From NCBI RefSeq assembly GCF_024626525.1, contig NZ_JANJGU010000018.1, forward strand, positions 1 to 63,609: a stretch of DNA of 63,609 nt. Direction: 5' to 3'. Below, piece by piece: positions 9,001-23,607 of this stretch. How positions within the stretch are numbered: the first letter of the stretch is position 1; the number at the start of each line of letters is the position of its first letter. Made by a program: the position numbers and the translations under genes. This DNA comes from Lederbergia panacisoli. Lineage in GTDB: Bacteria; Bacillota; Bacilli; Bacillales; Bacillaceae_C. The notes under the pieces are model-generated. The model did no database searches and was not told where the DNA came from. It was given only the letters and a program-made list of their open reading frames with translations.

Positions 9001-10044
9001 ATGGCTAATGCCTACCAAAAGGCCGGAGTTAATATAGAAGCTGGGTATGAAGCGGTAGAAAAAATAAAAAAGCATACGAAAAGAACGATGCGTGCGGGAG
9101 TCATGGGACAATTAGGCGGCTTCGGAGGCGCGTTTGATTTATCGGAGCTCAATTTAAAAGAGCCTGTTCTCGTTTCAGGTACGGACGGTGTCGGAACAAA
9201 GTTGAAGCTAGCATTCATGACCGACCGACATGACACAATCGGGATTGACTGTGTTGCCATGTGTGTGAATGACATAGTTGTACAGGGGGCAGAACCGATT
9301 TATTTTCTCGATTATGTTGCTCTTGGAAAAGCAGTTCCTAACAAAATTGAGCAAATTGTAAGTGGGATTGCGGATGGCTGTGAGCATGCTGGTTGTGCCT
9401 TAATAGGCGGTGAAACGGCCGAAATGCCGGGCCTATATGAAGAAGATGAATATGATTTAGCGGGATTTGCTGTAGGGGCATGTGAGAAGTCTCAGATTAT
9501 AACAGGGGAACATATTCAGGAAGGCGATATCCTTATTGGTTTGGCTTCAAGTGGGATTCACAGCAACGGTTATTCTTTAGTTCGGAAAATTTTCCTCGAA
9601 GATCAAGGGTTTTCGCTTGATGCAAAGCTACCTGAACTTTCTGGGAATCTAGGTGAAGAATTATTAAAGCCTACTAAAATTTATGTAAAGTCAATCCTAG
9701 CAGCTTTACAAGAGTTTGAACTCAAAGGAATGTCCCATATTACTGGCGGCGGTTTTATAGAAAATATTCCAAGGATGCTGCCTGAAGGATTCGGCGCTGT
9801 TATCGAAAAAGGTACATGGCCAATCCTACCTATTTTCCAAGCTCTTGAAAAATACGGAGAGTTGGACCGGAAAGAAATGTACAATATTTTCAATATGGGA
9901 ATTGGATTTGTTGTAGCGGTTCGACCTGAAGATGCTGAGTCAGCCATACGTTTTTTTGTGGAGCAAGGTGAAAAAGCTTATAAAATTGGTTCTATTGTTC
10001 AGAATGATGGCGTTACTTTTGTGAATGCGGGGACAGTAAAGTGA
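9001..10044 (+). CDS. purM: Phosphoribosylformylglycinamidine cyclo-ligase
   Basis: PurM closes FGAM to AIR with ATP. The 347-residue protein shows the family landmarks [57 protein letters not shown] and [11 protein letters not shown]-like [12 protein letters not shown] see no loss of conserved residues. TAGGAGGCGG precedes the ATG. The stop overlaps the GTG start of purN by four bases. Confidence 0.96.
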   Translation: MANAYQKAGVNIEAGYEAVEKIKKHTKRTMRAGVMGQLGGFGGAFDLSELNLKEPVLVSGTDGVGTKLKLAFMTDRHDTIGIDCVAMCVNDIVVQGAEPIYFLDYVALGKAVPNKIEQIVSGIADGCEHAGCALIGGETAEMPGLYEEDEYDLAGFAVGACEKSQIITGEHIQEGDILIGLASSGIHSNGYSLVRKIFLEDQGFSLDAKLPELSGNLGEELLKPTKIYVKSILAALQEFELKGMSHITGGGFIENIPRMLPEGFGAVIEKGTWPILPIFQALEKYGELDRKEMYNIFNMGIGFVVAVRPEDAESAIRFFVEQGEKAYKIGSIVQNDGVTFVNAGTVK

Positions 10045-12158
10045 AAAAGATAGCTATATTTGCTTCAGGTACGGGAAGCAATTTTCAAGCAATTGTTGAT
10101 GCAGTAAAAAAAGGAGCACTTCATGTAGAAGTTGCCTTGCTTGTTTGTGATAAGCCTGAAGCTCCAGTTATTGAAAAAGCGCAAAAAGAAAATATTAAGA
10201 CCTTCGTTTTTAATCCGAAAGAATACGAAACGAAAACAATGTTTGAACAAAAGATAATAAGCCAATTGGATCAAGCCGATGTAGATTCAATTGTACTTGC
10301 AGGTTATATGAGATTAATCGGACCAACTTTGCTTGCTGCTTATAAAAATAAAATCATTAATATCCATCCTTCATTGCTCCCAGCATTTCCTGGCAAGGAT
10401 GCAATTGGCCAAGCGGTTAGGGCATCTGTAAAAACGACGGGGGTCACGGTTCATTTTGTGGACGAAGGAATGGATACAGGTCCAATCATTGCGCAAAGAG
10501 AATTAAAGCTCTCAGGTGAGGAATCACTTGCAGAAGTTGAACAGAAAATTCACGACATCGAGCATGTTTTTTACCCGGAAGTTTTGGAGAAATTCGCGGA
10601 GAAAATATATAAGGAGGACAGGTTAATGAAAAGAGCATTAATTAGCGTATCGGATAAAACTGGCGTTGTTGATTTTTCAAAGGCGCTTGTTGAGCTTGGA
10701 TTTGAATTACTATCGACAGGTGGAACGAAAAAAACGCTTGAAGAAAATGGTGTACCCGTTACTGGAGTAGACCAAATTACTGGTTTTCCAGAAATATTGG
10801 AAGGAAGGGTTAAAACACTTCATCCAATGATTCACGGTGGATTACTCGCAAAAAGAGACTCAGAAGACCATATGAAACAACTTGAAAAACAGGGAATTAA
10901 GCCGATTGATCTCGTTTGTGTGAACTTATATCCGTTTCAACAGACTATTTCAAAGCCGGATGTCACCGCGGAAGATGCCATTGAAAATATTGATATTGGT
11001 GGTCCATCAATGCTAAGGGCGGCTGCGAAAAATCATGAAGATTTAGCCGTCTTAGTAGATTCGACTGACTATGAAACAGTTCTCTCTGAGCTGAAAGAGA
11101 ACGGAGAAGTTTCAATAGGGACAAAACGAAAACTGGCTGCGAAGGTGTTCCGTCATACAGCGGCATATGATGCACAAATTGCTGAATATATGACAGAGCT
11201 TGCAGGTGAGAAGCAGCCTGAACGTGTGACTTTTACATATGAATTAAAACAAAATTTGCGTTATGGAGAAAATCCTCATCAAAAGGCAGCTTTTTACAAA
11301 AATCCACTTGGATCAGCTTTTTCCGTAGCAAATGCCGAGCAACTTCACGGAAAAGAATTATCCTACAATAATATTCATGATGCAGATGCAGCATTGCAGC
11401 TCGTGAAGGATTTCGATGAGCCTGCTGCAGTGGCAGTCAAGCATATGAACCCTTGTGGAGCGGGAATCGGTGCAACGGCATCCGAGGCATTCAAGAAAGC
11501 GTATGAGGCGGATTCAACATCGATTTTTGGCGGCATTGTCGCTTTTAATAGGGAAGTAGATGGAGATACTGCTCGTCAGCTACATGAAATTTTTCTGGAA
11601 ATCATTATTGCTCCTGCTTTTTCGAAAGAAGCATTAGATATTTTAACAAGTAAGAAAAACATTCGTTTATTGACCATTCCATTTAACGGTGCGAAAAAGC
11701 GTGAAAAAGTGCTGACTTCAGTTGAAGGTGGATTGCTCGTACAGGACCAGGATTCATTCACATATGAGGATGCAGAAATTACGATTCCTACAAAACGCAA
11801 ACCTACAGACGAAGAATTAGCGGCCTTGAAATTAGCATGGAAAGTAGTAAAACATGTTAAGTCCAATGCAATCGTTGTTGCAGGAAACGACATGACTCTT
11901 GGAGTTGGTGCGGGTCAGATGAACCGAGTCGGAGCGGCAAAAATCGCCCTGGAACAAGCCGGAGAGCGGGCAAAAGGTGCAGTGCTTGCTTCAGATGCCT
12001 TTTTCCCAATGAGTGACACAGTCGAGGAAGCTGCCAGTAAAGGAATCACAGCAATTATCCAACCAGGCGGTTCAATTCGCGATGACGAATCAATCAAAGC
12101 TTGCGATGAACACGGAATCGCGATGATTTTCACAGGCGTACGTCACTTTAAACATTAA
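10041..12158 (+). CDS. purN-purH: PurN-PurH in-frame fusion (GART / AICAR transformylase-IMP cyclohydrolase)
   Basis: One 705-codon frame encodes both proteins. Residues 1-195 are PurN (GAR transformylase: [35 protein letters not shown]). Residues 196-705 are PurH (IMP cyclohydrolase, then AICAR transformylase: [43 protein letters not shown]). In B. subtilis these are separate genes. Here no stop lies between KIYKEDRL and the PurH Met. AAGGAGGA still precedes an internal ATG at 10626 at ideal spacing, so free PurH can also be made (10626-12158, 510 aa). Start is GTG 10041, overlapping purM. Whether the long product persists cannot be told from sequence. Confidence 0.93.
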   Translation: MKKIAIFASGTGSNFQAIVDAVKKGALHVEVALLVCDKPEAPVIEKAQKENIKTFVFNPKEYETKTMFEQKIISQLDQADVDSIVLAGYMRLIGPTLLAAYKNKIINIHPSLLPAFPGKDAIGQAVRASVKTTGVTVHFVDEGMDTGPIIAQRELKLSGEESLAEVEQKIHDIEHVFYPEVLEKFAEKIYKEDRLMKRALISVSDKTGVVDFSKALVELGFELLSTGGTKKTLEENGVPVTGVDQITGFPEILEGRVKTLHPMIHGGLLAKRDSEDHMKQLEKQGIKPIDLVCVNLYPFQQTISKPDVTAEDAIENIDIGGPSMLRAAAKNHEDLAVLVDSTDYETVLSELKENGEVSIGTKRKLAAKVFRHTAAYDAQIAEYMTELAGEKQPERVTFTYELKQNLRYGENPHQKAAFYKNPLGSAFSVANAEQLHGKELSYNNIHDADAALQLVKDFDEPAAVAVKHMNPCGAGIGATASEAFKKAYEADSTSIFGGIVAFNREVDGDTARQLHEIFLEIIIAPAFSKEALDILTSKKNIRLLTIPFNGAKKREKVLTSVEGGLLVQDQDSFTYEDAEITIPTKRKPTDEELAALKLAWKVVKHVKSNAIVVAGNDMTLGVGAGQMNRVGAAKIALEQAGERAKGAVLASDAFFPMSDTVEEAASKGITAIIQPGGSIRDDESIKACDEHGIAMIFTGVRHFKH
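10608..10628 (+). promoter_or_regulatory. Internal ribosome binding site and start of purH
   Basis: AAGGAGGA stands about seven bases before ATG 10626, within the open purN frame. It should allow PurH to be translated alone although the purN stop codon is missing. Confidence 0.8.
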
Positions 12159-13480
<1,322 letters not shown>

Positions 13481-13486
13481 TTTTCA

Positions 13487-13519
13487 GGGGATAGGTTCAT
13501 TTGAATCTATCTCCTTTCC
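13487..13519 (+). terminator. pur operon terminator
   Basis: GGGGATAGGTTCA pairs (with G-U pairs) with TGAATCTATCTCC, followed by TTTCCTTT. It ends the purine operon. Confidence 0.7.
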
Positions 13520-13658
13520 TTTGTAAGTCGATAACATTCGCTTGCGCTTTTCTATTCACAAATTGTCAATATTTTTCTGTATAACTTTACTGCGTTAAAA
13601 AGAATAGTATGTTAGAATAATATTATGATAAAAGTTAAAATTCCCAGGAGGATTGGGT

Positions 13659-15401
13659 ATGTGGAATCAAAGATACCGTTGGAAGAATAAGCAGATTCGG
13701 GAACAGGTGTCTATTATTAATGGGCAAAAGTCGCCTACATTATTACTAAAAAACGCCCGTTTCCTACATTCAATTTTAAGGAAGTGGATTACATCCAATA
13801 TATGGATTCATCAAGATCGAATTATTTATATTGGTGAAGATATCCCCCAAAGTCTAGAAAACTGTGAAATTTTCGATTGCTCTGGATTGACTCTTGTCCC
13901 TGGATATATAGAGCCTCACGTTCATCCGTTTCAACTATATAATCCCCAATCATTCGCTCGCTTTGCATCTCAATCTGGTACAACGACACTGATCAATGAC
14001 AACCTTTTCTTTTTCCTTCATTTGAACAAAAAGAAAGCGTTTTCCCTACTAAATGAGCTAAGCGATTCACCAGTATCAATGTATTGGTGGGGACGTTTTG
14101 ACTCACAAACTGAGATGAATGAAGAAGAAACGATTTTTACAAACAGTGATATTAAATCATGGCTTGAGCATGCAGCCGTCGTTCAAGGCGGGGAACTCAC
14201 AGGATGGCCAAAACTTCTTGATGGGGACGATTTATTGCTGCATTGGATTCAGGAAACGAAGCGGCTTGGAAAAAAGGTAGAAGGTCATTTTCCAGGAGCA
14301 TCAGACAAAACGTTAGCAAAAATGACGTTATTTGGTGTGGATGGAGATCACGAATCGATGACAGGAATGGATGTATATAAAAGGCTCATGCACGGTTATA
14401 CCGTTGCGCTTAGACATTCCTCTATAAGACCAGATTTAAATAAATTGTTAAAGGAAATGCATGATTTAGGTCTCGACCAATACGATTCGCTCGTCTTTAC
14501 GACGGATGGATCGACACCTGCTTTTTACAAACAAGGTGTCATGGATATGATGATCAACAAGGCGATTCAAAATGGTGTACCCATTATTGATGCTTATCAT
14601 ATGGCTTCATATAATATCGCCCGCCACTATAATCTATCTCATCATCATGGGATGATTGCAACTGGTAGAGTGGCAAATATTAATTTTCTCGCAAATGAAT
14701 CAGAGCCTACACCTGTATCCGTTCTGGCGAAAGGACAGTGGGTGAAAAAAGATGGCAAAAATGTTTTAAATGATGTTGATCTAAACTGGAAGGAATTTGG
14801 TTTCCAACCTTTAAATCTAGATTGGGACCTGCTATCTTCTGATTTGCAATTTTCTATGCCTTTCGGAATTGAAATGGTTAATGACGTTATTACAAAGCCA
14901 TATTCCATAACCCTTGATTTATCAATGGATCATCTTCCGCAAAATCACGATGAGAGTTATTTTACGTTGTTAGATCGTAAAGGGAAATGGCGAATTAACA
15001 CAATTGTCAAAGGATTCGCAAAAAGTGTAAGCGGTTTCGCTTCTTCTTTTTCAAATACAGGCGACATTATATTAATAGGAAAAGTGAAAAAAGATATGAT
15101 GCTTGCTTTTAAAAGGATGAAAGAAATAGGAGGCGGAATTGTCCTTACTGAAAATGGAAAAGTAATACATGAGATTCCATTGCCGCTTGCAGGATTAATG
15201 TCCGATCAATCATTGGAAGAGTTAATTAATGCCGAAGAAAAGCTAAAGGAATTACTGTACGAGAGAGGTTATCCTTTTTCAGATCCTATCTATTCACTAC
15301 TATTTTTCTCTGCGACACATCTACCTTATATACGTGTAACGCAAAGCGGAATGTATGATGTTATGAATAAAACTATACTATTTCCAACGTTAATGCGTTA
15401 A
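13659..15401 (+). CDS. yerA: Adenine deaminase-like amidohydrolase YerA
   Basis: The 580-residue protein belongs to the amidohydrolase superfamily, in the adenine deaminase-related YerA group. It shows the metal-binding HxH (EPHVHPF), GHFPG and FTTDGSTP in the barrel, and a C-terminal half with ISGFASSF-like and GLMSD segments typical of Ade-type enzymes. Position after purD and length match B. subtilis YerA, for which the activity is not firmly established. ATG 13659 lies six bases after AGGAGGA; the upstream TTG at 13653 abuts that site. Confidence 0.85.
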   Translation: MWNQRYRWKNKQIREQVSIINGQKSPTLLLKNARFLHSILRKWITSNIWIHQDRIIYIGEDIPQSLENCEIFDCSGLTLVPGYIEPHVHPFQLYNPQSFARFASQSGTTTLINDNLFFFLHLNKKKAFSLLNELSDSPVSMYWWGRFDSQTEMNEEETIFTNSDIKSWLEHAAVVQGGELTGWPKLLDGDDLLLHWIQETKRLGKKVEGHFPGASDKTLAKMTLFGVDGDHESMTGMDVYKRLMHGYTVALRHSSIRPDLNKLLKEMHDLGLDQYDSLVFTTDGSTPAFYKQGVMDMMINKAIQNGVPIIDAYHMASYNIARHYNLSHHHGMIATGRVANINFLANESEPTPVSVLAKGQWVKKDGKNVLNDVDLNWKEFGFQPLNLDWDLLSSDLQFSMPFGIEMVNDVITKPYSITLDLSMDHLPQNHDESYFTLLDRKGKWRINTIVKGFAKSVSGFASSFSNTGDIILIGKVKKDMMLAFKRMKEIGGGIVLTENGKVIHEIPLPLAGLMSDQSLEELINAEEKLKELLYERGYPFSDPIYSLLFFSATHLPYIRVTQSGMYDVMNKTILFPTLMR

Positions 15402-15437
15402 AATGATAGAGTATAAAAGACATTAGGGGATGGAATA

Positions 15438-16481
15438 GTGAAACATAAAAGGATACCAGTCATATTATTAATCACTTCAATACTACTTTTATCGGCATGC
15501 AATAAAAAAGCGCCAAAGGAAGAAGTGCCAGTGCCTGAAACAAAGGAACCGGAGCAAACGGAGCAGACTTCAGAAAAAGTCGACAAGTACCATTTTCCAC
15601 TAACAGGAATTGGCACAGATGTTGAGCCTAATAGAAGAGCAGTTGCCGTAACGATTAATAATCATCCGGCAGCTCGACCTCAAACGGGACTTTCACAAGC
15701 TGATATTGTGTATGAACTACTTGCTGAAGGCAATGTTACGAGATTTTTAGCTGTTTTTCAAAGTGAAACTCCTGAAAATATTGGTCCCGTTCGCAGTGCA
15801 CGTCCCTTCTTTATTGAGCTTGCTCAAGGGTTTAACGGCCTTTTTATTGCACATGGGTACAGCCCGGATGCTGAAAAAATACTATCATCTGGTGTCATCG
15901 ATCAATTAAATGGCATGAAGTACGACGGAACTTTGTTTAAACGTTCTTCAGATCGAAATGCGCCTCATAATTCATATATTACGTTTGAAAATATCGAAAA
16001 AGGCGCACAAGATAATGGTTTTTCCATGACCGATTCCCCTGCTTCAATGGATTTCTATAAAGAGGATGAACTTGAGTCTATTAACGGGAATGGTACTGGA
16101 CAAATTAAAGTTGCCTATGGGAATAGTTCGGAGTTCACGGCAGAGTATCGATTTGATGCTCAATCTGGTGAATATTCCAGATTTTCCAATGGTGAGCAAA
16201 CGGTTGAATATAAAACAGGAGAACCTGTTTTAGTTAAAAATCTTTTTGTCATTGAAACAGAACATAAAGTATTGGATTCAGCTGGAAGGCGTTTTATTGA
16301 TTTACAATCAGGCGGGAAAGCGTACTTGTTCCAAAACGGAATCATGAAAGAAATGGAATGGAAAAGTGTCGACGGCCGGATACTTCCTTATGAGAATGGT
16401 CAACCTGCAAAACTAGTTCCGGGAAAAACTTGGGTCAATATAGTTCCTAGTTTGGACGCTGTTTCATTCGAAATCAAATAA
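15438..16481 (+). CDS. yerB: DUF3048 lipoprotein YerB
   Basis: The 347-residue protein has a lipoprotein signal with lipobox LLSAC (Cys21), an acidic linker (about 25-55), and a DUF3048 region with NNHPAARPQTGLSQAD, GPVRSARPFF and SDRNAPHNSY. It should be anchored outside the membrane. The function is unknown; position matches B. subtilis YerB. Start is GTG 15438 after AGGGGATGG. Confidence 0.88.
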   Translation: MKHKRIPVILLITSILLLSACNKKAPKEEVPVPETKEPEQTEQTSEKVDKYHFPLTGIGTDVEPNRRAVAVTINNHPAARPQTGLSQADIVYELLAEGNVTRFLAVFQSETPENIGPVRSARPFFIELAQGFNGLFIAHGYSPDAEKILSSGVIDQLNGMKYDGTLFKRSSDRNAPHNSYITFENIEKGAQDNGFSMTDSPASMDFYKEDELESINGNGTGQIKVAYGNSSEFTAEYRFDAQSGEYSRFSNGEQTVEYKTGEPVLVKNLFVIETEHKVLDSAGRRFIDLQSGGKAYLFQNGIMKEMEWKSVDGRILPYENGQPAKLVPGKTWVNIVPSLDAVSFEIK

Positions 16482-16533
16482 AGGCAGCAGCGTCATTTAA
16501 TTTACGCTGTAGACGGAAAAAGGAGTTAGATAG

Positions 16534-16833
16534 ATGCAAATTGAAAAATTAAGGGGTCGAGAGCTTGACCAATTATTTGAAGCTGTCTTGTCTTTAAAAA
16601 ATGTTGAAGAATGCTATCGATTCTTTGATGATTTATGCACGATTAACGAAATTCAAGCTCTATCCCAACGTTTAGAAGTAGCTAGAATGCTTAGAGATGG
16701 AAAAACGTATCATAAGATCGAAACAGAAACCGGTGCGAGTACCGCGACAATCTCACGGGTGAAACGCTGTCTCAATTACGGAAACGATACGTACGAAATG
16801 GTCCTCGAGCGGATTCATAAAGATAATGAATAA
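16534..16833 (+). CDS. yerC: TrpR-family DNA-binding protein YerC
   Basis: The 99-residue protein is of the YerC/TrpR-like type, with helix-turn-helix DGKTYHKIETETGASTATIS (about 51-70) and the following RVKRCL. It lies after yerB as in B. subtilis. Its target is not shown by the sequence. A strong terminator follows 11 bases later. Confidence 0.9.
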   Translation: MQIEKLRGRELDQLFEAVLSLKNVEECYRFFDDLCTINEIQALSQRLEVARMLRDGKTYHKIETETGASTATISRVKRCLNYGNDTYEMVLERIHKDNE

Positions 16834-16843
16834 TTAGAAGATA

Positions 16844-16883
16844 AAAGCCCAGTATCCTGCTAAATCAGATACTGGGTTTTTTA
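16844..16883 (+). terminator. yerC terminator
   Basis: AAGCCCAGTATC pairs with GATACTGGGTTTTTT around a loop of about 11 bases. Confidence 0.85.
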
Positions 16884-16967
16884 ATGATAATTTTAATCGA
16901 GCCCGGCCAGATGAAATTAATAAGCAGCGAGGAGAATCGCATTGATTGCCAGCGGGATATAGATCAC

Positions 16968-17140
16968 TGCTAAAAGGGTAAGGACGGCTAATAGGAAGTA
17001 AAGACGGCTAATAGGACGTGACGAGGGCTAATAGAAAGTGCTGAAGGCTAATAGATAGTAATGACGTCTAATAGAATGGTCGAAACAGCTAATAGAAGCG
17101 CCGAAACATCTAATAGAGCCACTCAAACCTCTAATTAACT
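16968..17140. repeat. CTAATAG array, 20-21 bp period
   Basis: CTAATAG recurs at 16988, 17008, 17028, 17048, 17068, 17089 and 17110, with a degenerate CTAATTA at 17131 and CTAAAAG at 16970. Spacing is 20 bases, then 21. Between the cores is GNAGTNNNGACGG-like sequence that varies. This fills the gap between yerC and pcrB and has no good reading frame. Similar period and AATAG core recur in the array at 27370-27690. Confidence 0.8.
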
Positions 17141-17380
17141 CACCAAAACAGCAAAAAGAACTGCAAAAAACAAAACCAATTCTAAAAACCGTATTCGGAA
17201 CAAAAATTATTACAATTTATCAAGGAAACATGCCGATTCTACTCTGTTTTTCCAACACATTCCGCAATCCAAAAGCACCTAAGTATTCAGGCAAAGATTT
17301 TTCTCTTTTTCCCGAGTGCCTTACCTGTCAAAATGCTATAATGTAATATGGTATCGAAAATAATGGAGGATTTTAAGCTT

Positions 17381-18058
17381 ATGTACGATGTAAAGGAATG
17401 GCGCCATGCTTTTAAGTTGGACCCGGATAAGGATATTTCGGATGAACATCTTGAAAAATTATGTGAATCGGGTACGGACGCCATAATCATAGGAGGAACA
17501 GATGATGTAACTTTGGAAAAAGTTCTGAATCTGATGGCAAGAGTTAGAAGATATACAGTTCCATGCGTGTTGGAAGTAAGTAATCTTGAATCAATTACAC
17601 CCGGATTCGATCTATATTTTATTCCGTCGGTTTTAAATAGCCGAGATATTCGCTGGCTCTCAGGTCTGCATCACGAGGCAGTCAAGGAATATGGCGAAAT
17701 CATGGATTGGAATGAAATTCTTATTGAAGGCTACTGTATATTAAACGATAATTGTAAAGCGGCGATCCAAACAAATGCTAATGCAAATATAGATGATGAT
17801 GATGTTGTTGCTTATGCGATGATGGCTGAAAAGATGTTTCACATGCCCATTTTTTATATGGAGTATAGTGGCAAATATGGTGATCTGGATCTTGTTAAAA
17901 AAGTGAAGAATCAACTTTCCGAAACGAAGCTTTTTTATGGTGGCGGCATTAAAACTGTACAACAAGCACAAGAAATGGGACAGGTTGCCGATGTGATCGT
18001 TGTTGGAAATGCCATTTATGAAAATTTTCCCTTAGCATTGAAAACAGTCAATGTTTAA
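17381..18058 (+). CDS. pcrB: Heptaprenylglyceryl phosphate synthase
   Basis: PcrB joins heptaprenyl diphosphate to glycerol-1-phosphate, making archaea-type ether lipids in Bacillaceae. The 225-residue TIM-barrel protein shows HAFKLDPDKDIS near the start, IIGGTDDVT, YMEYSGKYGD and FYGGGIKT (phosphate-binding), with VIVGNAIYE at the end. ATG 17381 follows GGAGGA; an upstream in-frame ATG has no such site. It precedes pcrA, as in B. subtilis. Confidence 0.94.
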   Translation: MYDVKEWRHAFKLDPDKDISDEHLEKLCESGTDAIIIGGTDDVTLEKVLNLMARVRRYTVPCVLEVSNLESITPGFDLYFIPSVLNSRDIRWLSGLHHEAVKEYGEIMDWNEILIEGYCILNDNCKAAIQTNANANIDDDDVVAYAMMAEKMFHMPIFYMEYSGKYGDLDLVKKVKNQLSETKLFYGGGIKTVQQAQEMGQVADVIVVGNAIYENFPLALKTVNV

Positions 18059-18100
18059 CGTTATAATAGAACAAATGTTCCTGAACAGGCGGTGAAGTAC

Positions 18101-20314
18101 ATGCAATTTTTATCAAATCGTCTCCTTGAAGGGTTGAATCCCGAGCAGAAGGAGGCTGTAAAAACAACAGACGGACCATTGTTGATTATGGCAGGTGCCG
18201 GTAGTGGGAAAACTAGGGTACTCACTCATCGAGTTGCCTATTTAATGGTGGAAAAAGGTGTTAACCCATACAATATTTTGGCGATTACCTTTACGAATAA
18301 AGCTGCTCGTGAAATGAAAGACAGGATTGGAAGAATTATGGGCGGCACTGCTGAATCAGTTTGGATTTCTACCTTTCACTCCATGTGTGTACGTATTTTA
18401 CGACGTGACATCGATCGGCTTGGCTATAGCCGCAACTTTACAATCCTCGATACGACTGACCAACTATCTGTCATTAAAAATGTCCAGAAAGACCTTAATA
18501 TTGATTCGAAAAAGTTTGAACCAAGGGCGATGCTTGGTGCTATTAGCAGTGCAAAAAATGAATTAGTCACAACGAAGGAATATGAGGATCAGGCAGCAGG
18601 CTACTACGCGCAAACAGTAAGCAAGGTATATACAGAGTATCAGCGCAGACTTCGCCGAAATAATGCCCTTGATTTTGATGATTTAATTATGGTAACCATC
18701 CAGCTTTTCCAAGGGGTCCCAGAAGTGCTTGAGTTTTATCAGCGTAAATTTCAATATATCCATGTTGATGAGTACCAAGATACGAACCGCGCTCAATATC
18801 TTTTAGTCAAACTGCTTGCGGCTAGACTGAAAAATTTATGCGTTGTCGGTGATTCCGACCAGTCGATATACAGATGGCGTGGAGCTGATATTGCCAATAT
18901 CCTTTCATTCGAAAAAGACTATCCGAATGCAAAAGTGATTTTATTGGAGCAAAATTATAGATCCACGAAAAGAATTTTGGAAGCAGCGAACGAGGTTATT
19001 AAAAACAATCATAATCGCAAGCCGAAAAATTTATGGACGGATAATGACGAAGGTCCAAAAATTATGTATTTCCGTGCAGATGGCGAGCAAACAGAAGCTC
19101 AATATGTTACTGGAAAAATAAAAGAAATGACGGCGAATCACGACCGCAAACTTTCCGATATCGCCATACTTTATCGGACGAACGCTCAATCCCGTGTTAT
19201 AGAAGAAGTTTTATTAAAATCAAATATTGAGTACAATATCGTAGGCGGCACGAAGTTCTATGACCGTAAAGAGATTAAAGACTTGCTAGCTTATTTACGC
19301 CTAATCGCCAATCCTGACGATGATATTAGCTTACAACGGATTATTAATGTTCCGAAACGTGGCATTGGTGCAACTTCATTAGATAAAATTGCGTCATATG
19401 CAAGAGAACATGATTTATCTTTGTATCAGGCTTTAAATGAGATAGATTTTATTGGATTAGCTGGTAAAACAGCAAATGCGGCAGCTGAATTCCATGCATT
19501 AATTCGCAACTATACCCAAATGCAGGAATTTCTCTCAGTGACCGAACTAGTAGAAGAAGTGATTGAGAAATCGGGCTATGAAGAGATGCTGCTTGCGGAA
19601 AAATCATTAGAAGCCGAAAGTCGTTTAGAAAATATAAATGAGTTTTTATCCGTAACGAAAAGTTTTGAAGATGGAAGTGATGATAAGAGTCTGATTGCAT
19701 TTTTAACAGACTTGGCGCTAGTAGCAGATATCGACAAACTAGATGAAGATGGTACACCAGGAGATGCTGTCACATTAATGACCCTTCACTCAGCAAAAGG
19801 ACTTGAGTATCCTACAGTGTTTTTAATCGGAATGGAAGAAGGAGTTTTTCCACATAGCAGATCTCTAATGGAAGAGGAAGAAATGGAAGAAGAACGCCGG
19901 CTTGCCTATGTCGGAATCACCCGTGCGGAAGAAGAATTATTCATTACAAATGCACAGATGAGGACACTTTTCGGCCGTACGAATATGAATCCTGTTTCCA
20001 GATTTATTGCCGAAATTCCGGAAGAATTATTGGAGCATGCCCATAAAGAAATGAGACGACCTGTAGCAGCGCCAAGCTTTGCGATTGGCGGTCAAACAAG
20101 AAGCAAACCTGTTTCAAGACCAACTCCCGTTTCATCTGGAGCAGATGGGAGGCTCTGGAAAGTCGGAGATAAAGCGGAGCATACTAAATGGGGAACAGGG
20201 ACGGTTGTTAGTGTAAAAGAAAAAAATGAAAGTATCGAACTCGATATTGCTTTTCCAAGTCCGACTGGCATTAAACGCCTATTGGCGGAATTTGCCCCAA
20301 TCAAAAAGATATAG
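18101..20314 (+). CDS. pcrA: ATP-dependent DNA helicase PcrA (UvrD family)
   Basis: PcrA is a 3'-5' superfamily 1 helicase used in repair and plasmid replication. The 737-residue protein shows Walker [21 protein letters not shown] (Ia), DEYQDTN (II), [13 protein letters not shown] (III), QNYRST (IV), [11 protein letters not shown] (V) and [11 protein letters not shown] (VI), and a C-terminal tail with [10 protein letters not shown], as in PcrA. ATG 18101 follows GGCGGTGA; a GTG nine bases earlier is less likely. Confidence 0.97.
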   Translation: MQFLSNRLLEGLNPEQKEAVKTTDGPLLIMAGAGSGKTRVLTHRVAYLMVEKGVNPYNILAITFTNKAAREMKDRIGRIMGGTAESVWISTFHSMCVRILRRDIDRLGYSRNFTILDTTDQLSVIKNVQKDLNIDSKKFEPRAMLGAISSAKNELVTTKEYEDQAAGYYAQTVSKVYTEYQRRLRRNNALDFDDLIMVTIQLFQGVPEVLEFYQRKFQYIHVDEYQDTNRAQYLLVKLLAARLKNLCVVGDSDQSIYRWRGADIANILSFEKDYPNAKVILLEQNYRSTKRILEAANEVIKNNHNRKPKNLWTDNDEGPKIMYFRADGEQTEAQYVTGKIKEMTANHDRKLSDIAILYRTNAQSRVIEEVLLKSNIEYNIVGGTKFYDRKEIKDLLAYLRLIANPDDDISLQRIINVPKRGIGATSLDKIASYAREHDLSLYQALNEIDFIGLAGKTANAAAEFHALIRNYTQMQEFLSVTELVEEVIEKSGYEEMLLAEKSLEAESRLENINEFLSVTKSFEDGSDDKSLIAFLTDLALVADIDKLDEDGTPGDAVTLMTLHSAKGLEYPTVFLIGMEEGVFPHSRSLMEEEEMEEERRLAYVGITRAEEELFITNAQMRTLFGRTNMNPVSRFIAEIPEELLEHAHKEMRRPVAAPSFAIGGQTRSKPVSRPTPVSSGADGRLWKVGDKAEHTKWGTGTVVSVKEKNESIELDIAFPSPTGIKRLLAEFAPIKKI

Positions 20315-22348
<2,034 letters not shown>

Positions 22349-22389
22349 TATAAACCCACAATCTTTAGAAAATAAAGGTGGAAAAAAGC

Positions 22390-23550
22390 ATGAGAAAATG
22401 GTTGGCAGTGGCTTTGGCTACAGCTCTTTTAAGCGGCTGTGTGCCAACGTTTGAAAAGAACGATGAGATTGTCCAGGATACGAACGATCAAAAGGAAAAA
22501 TCCATCATTCCAAACTATCAAATTTCCGAATCATATTATCGGACAACTGTTCCGTATAAAACTAGTAAAACAAGGGGAATGGTCGTATCTAATCTAAATT
22601 CAAAATACGACATTGATGAGTTTGAAACTGGTTTAATGCGAGTTGCAAAGGAAAACTTCCCAACAGATAAATATGTATTTCAGGAAGGACAAAAGCTTGA
22701 AAAAGAGACAGTCAGTAAATGGCTAAGAAGAAAATACACCGCTGGTCAGTTGAAAGATTTAAAAATTAAAGATGAAGATAATCTAGGTCTTAATCCTGTA
22801 AATAATGAAAAAGGATCAATAGAGGCACAAAATGAAAAAAGTCCAATCTATCTTGCCCACATTCTTGAACATGACTATTTAATCAAAAATAAAGATACAG
22901 TGAAGCTTGGCGGTATTGTCATTGGTCTTGCTTTAAACTCTGTCCATTACTATCAAAAAGAAAAATATGGTGCAACGTTCGAGCAGGAAATTTCTCATAA
23001 TGAGTTAGCCGCTGAAGGAAAGAAAATGGCCGAAGTCATTATTAAGCGACTTCGTTCTGATAAAGAGATTGGCGATGTACCGATTACCATTGCCCTCTTC
23101 GAGCAAAAAAGAAAAAATGCAGTCATCCCTGGAAATTTTTTCGCCTATGCACATGCCAATAAAGGAAGTGCTTCACTTAGTGATTGGAAAGCGATAGATG
23201 AAACGTATTATCTATTTCCATCAACCGTAGCGGAAACAGATCATCGTGAAGATGTAGCTTATTTTATGAGATTTAAAGACGATGTAGAGAAATACTTCCC
23301 GAATTACAATGGTGTCATTGGACAAGCTTTTTATAAAAATGATCAGTTTATCAAACTAACAATTGATATCCCCATCCAGTTATATGGAGAAGCTGAAATT
23401 ATAGCCTTCACCCAATATGCGACTTCCCTTGTAATGGACCATTTCCCGGATTACATTAAGGTGGAAGTAAACGTGACATCTATAAATGGTGCTGAGGCGT
23501 TAATTGTCAGAAACGCAGGAGATAAGGAACCGTTCGTTCATATTTATTAA
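22390..23550 (+). CDS. camS: CamS-family sex pheromone lipoprotein (YerH)
   Basis: The 386-residue protein has a lipoprotein signal with lipobox LLSGC and a CamS domain covering most of the mature part (RTTVPYKTSKTRGMV, YLAHILEHDYLIK, VIGQAFY). In enterococci and staphylococci such precursors yield a pheromone peptide from the signal region; the domain's own function is unknown. It corresponds to B. subtilis YerH by place. ATG 22390 follows AAAGGTGG. Confidence 0.9.
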   Translation: MRKWLAVALATALLSGCVPTFEKNDEIVQDTNDQKEKSIIPNYQISESYYRTTVPYKTSKTRGMVVSNLNSKYDIDEFETGLMRVAKENFPTDKYVFQEGQKLEKETVSKWLRRKYTAGQLKDLKIKDEDNLGLNPVNNEKGSIEAQNEKSPIYLAHILEHDYLIKNKDTVKLGGIVIGLALNSVHYYQKEKYGATFEQEISHNELAAEGKKMAEVIIKRLRSDKEIGDVPITIALFEQKRKNAVIPGNFFAYAHANKGSASLSDWKAIDETYYLFPSTVAETDHREDVAYFMRFKDDVEKYFPNYNGVIGQAFYKNDQFIKLTIDIPIQLYGEAEIIAFTQYATSLVMDHFPDYIKVEVNVTSINGAEALIVRNAGDKEPFVHIY

Positions 23551-23607
23551 TTGGGGTTATTGTTAGAAATTAAAACTTAAGGATTCGATTAGAACACGAA
23601 TTAATAT

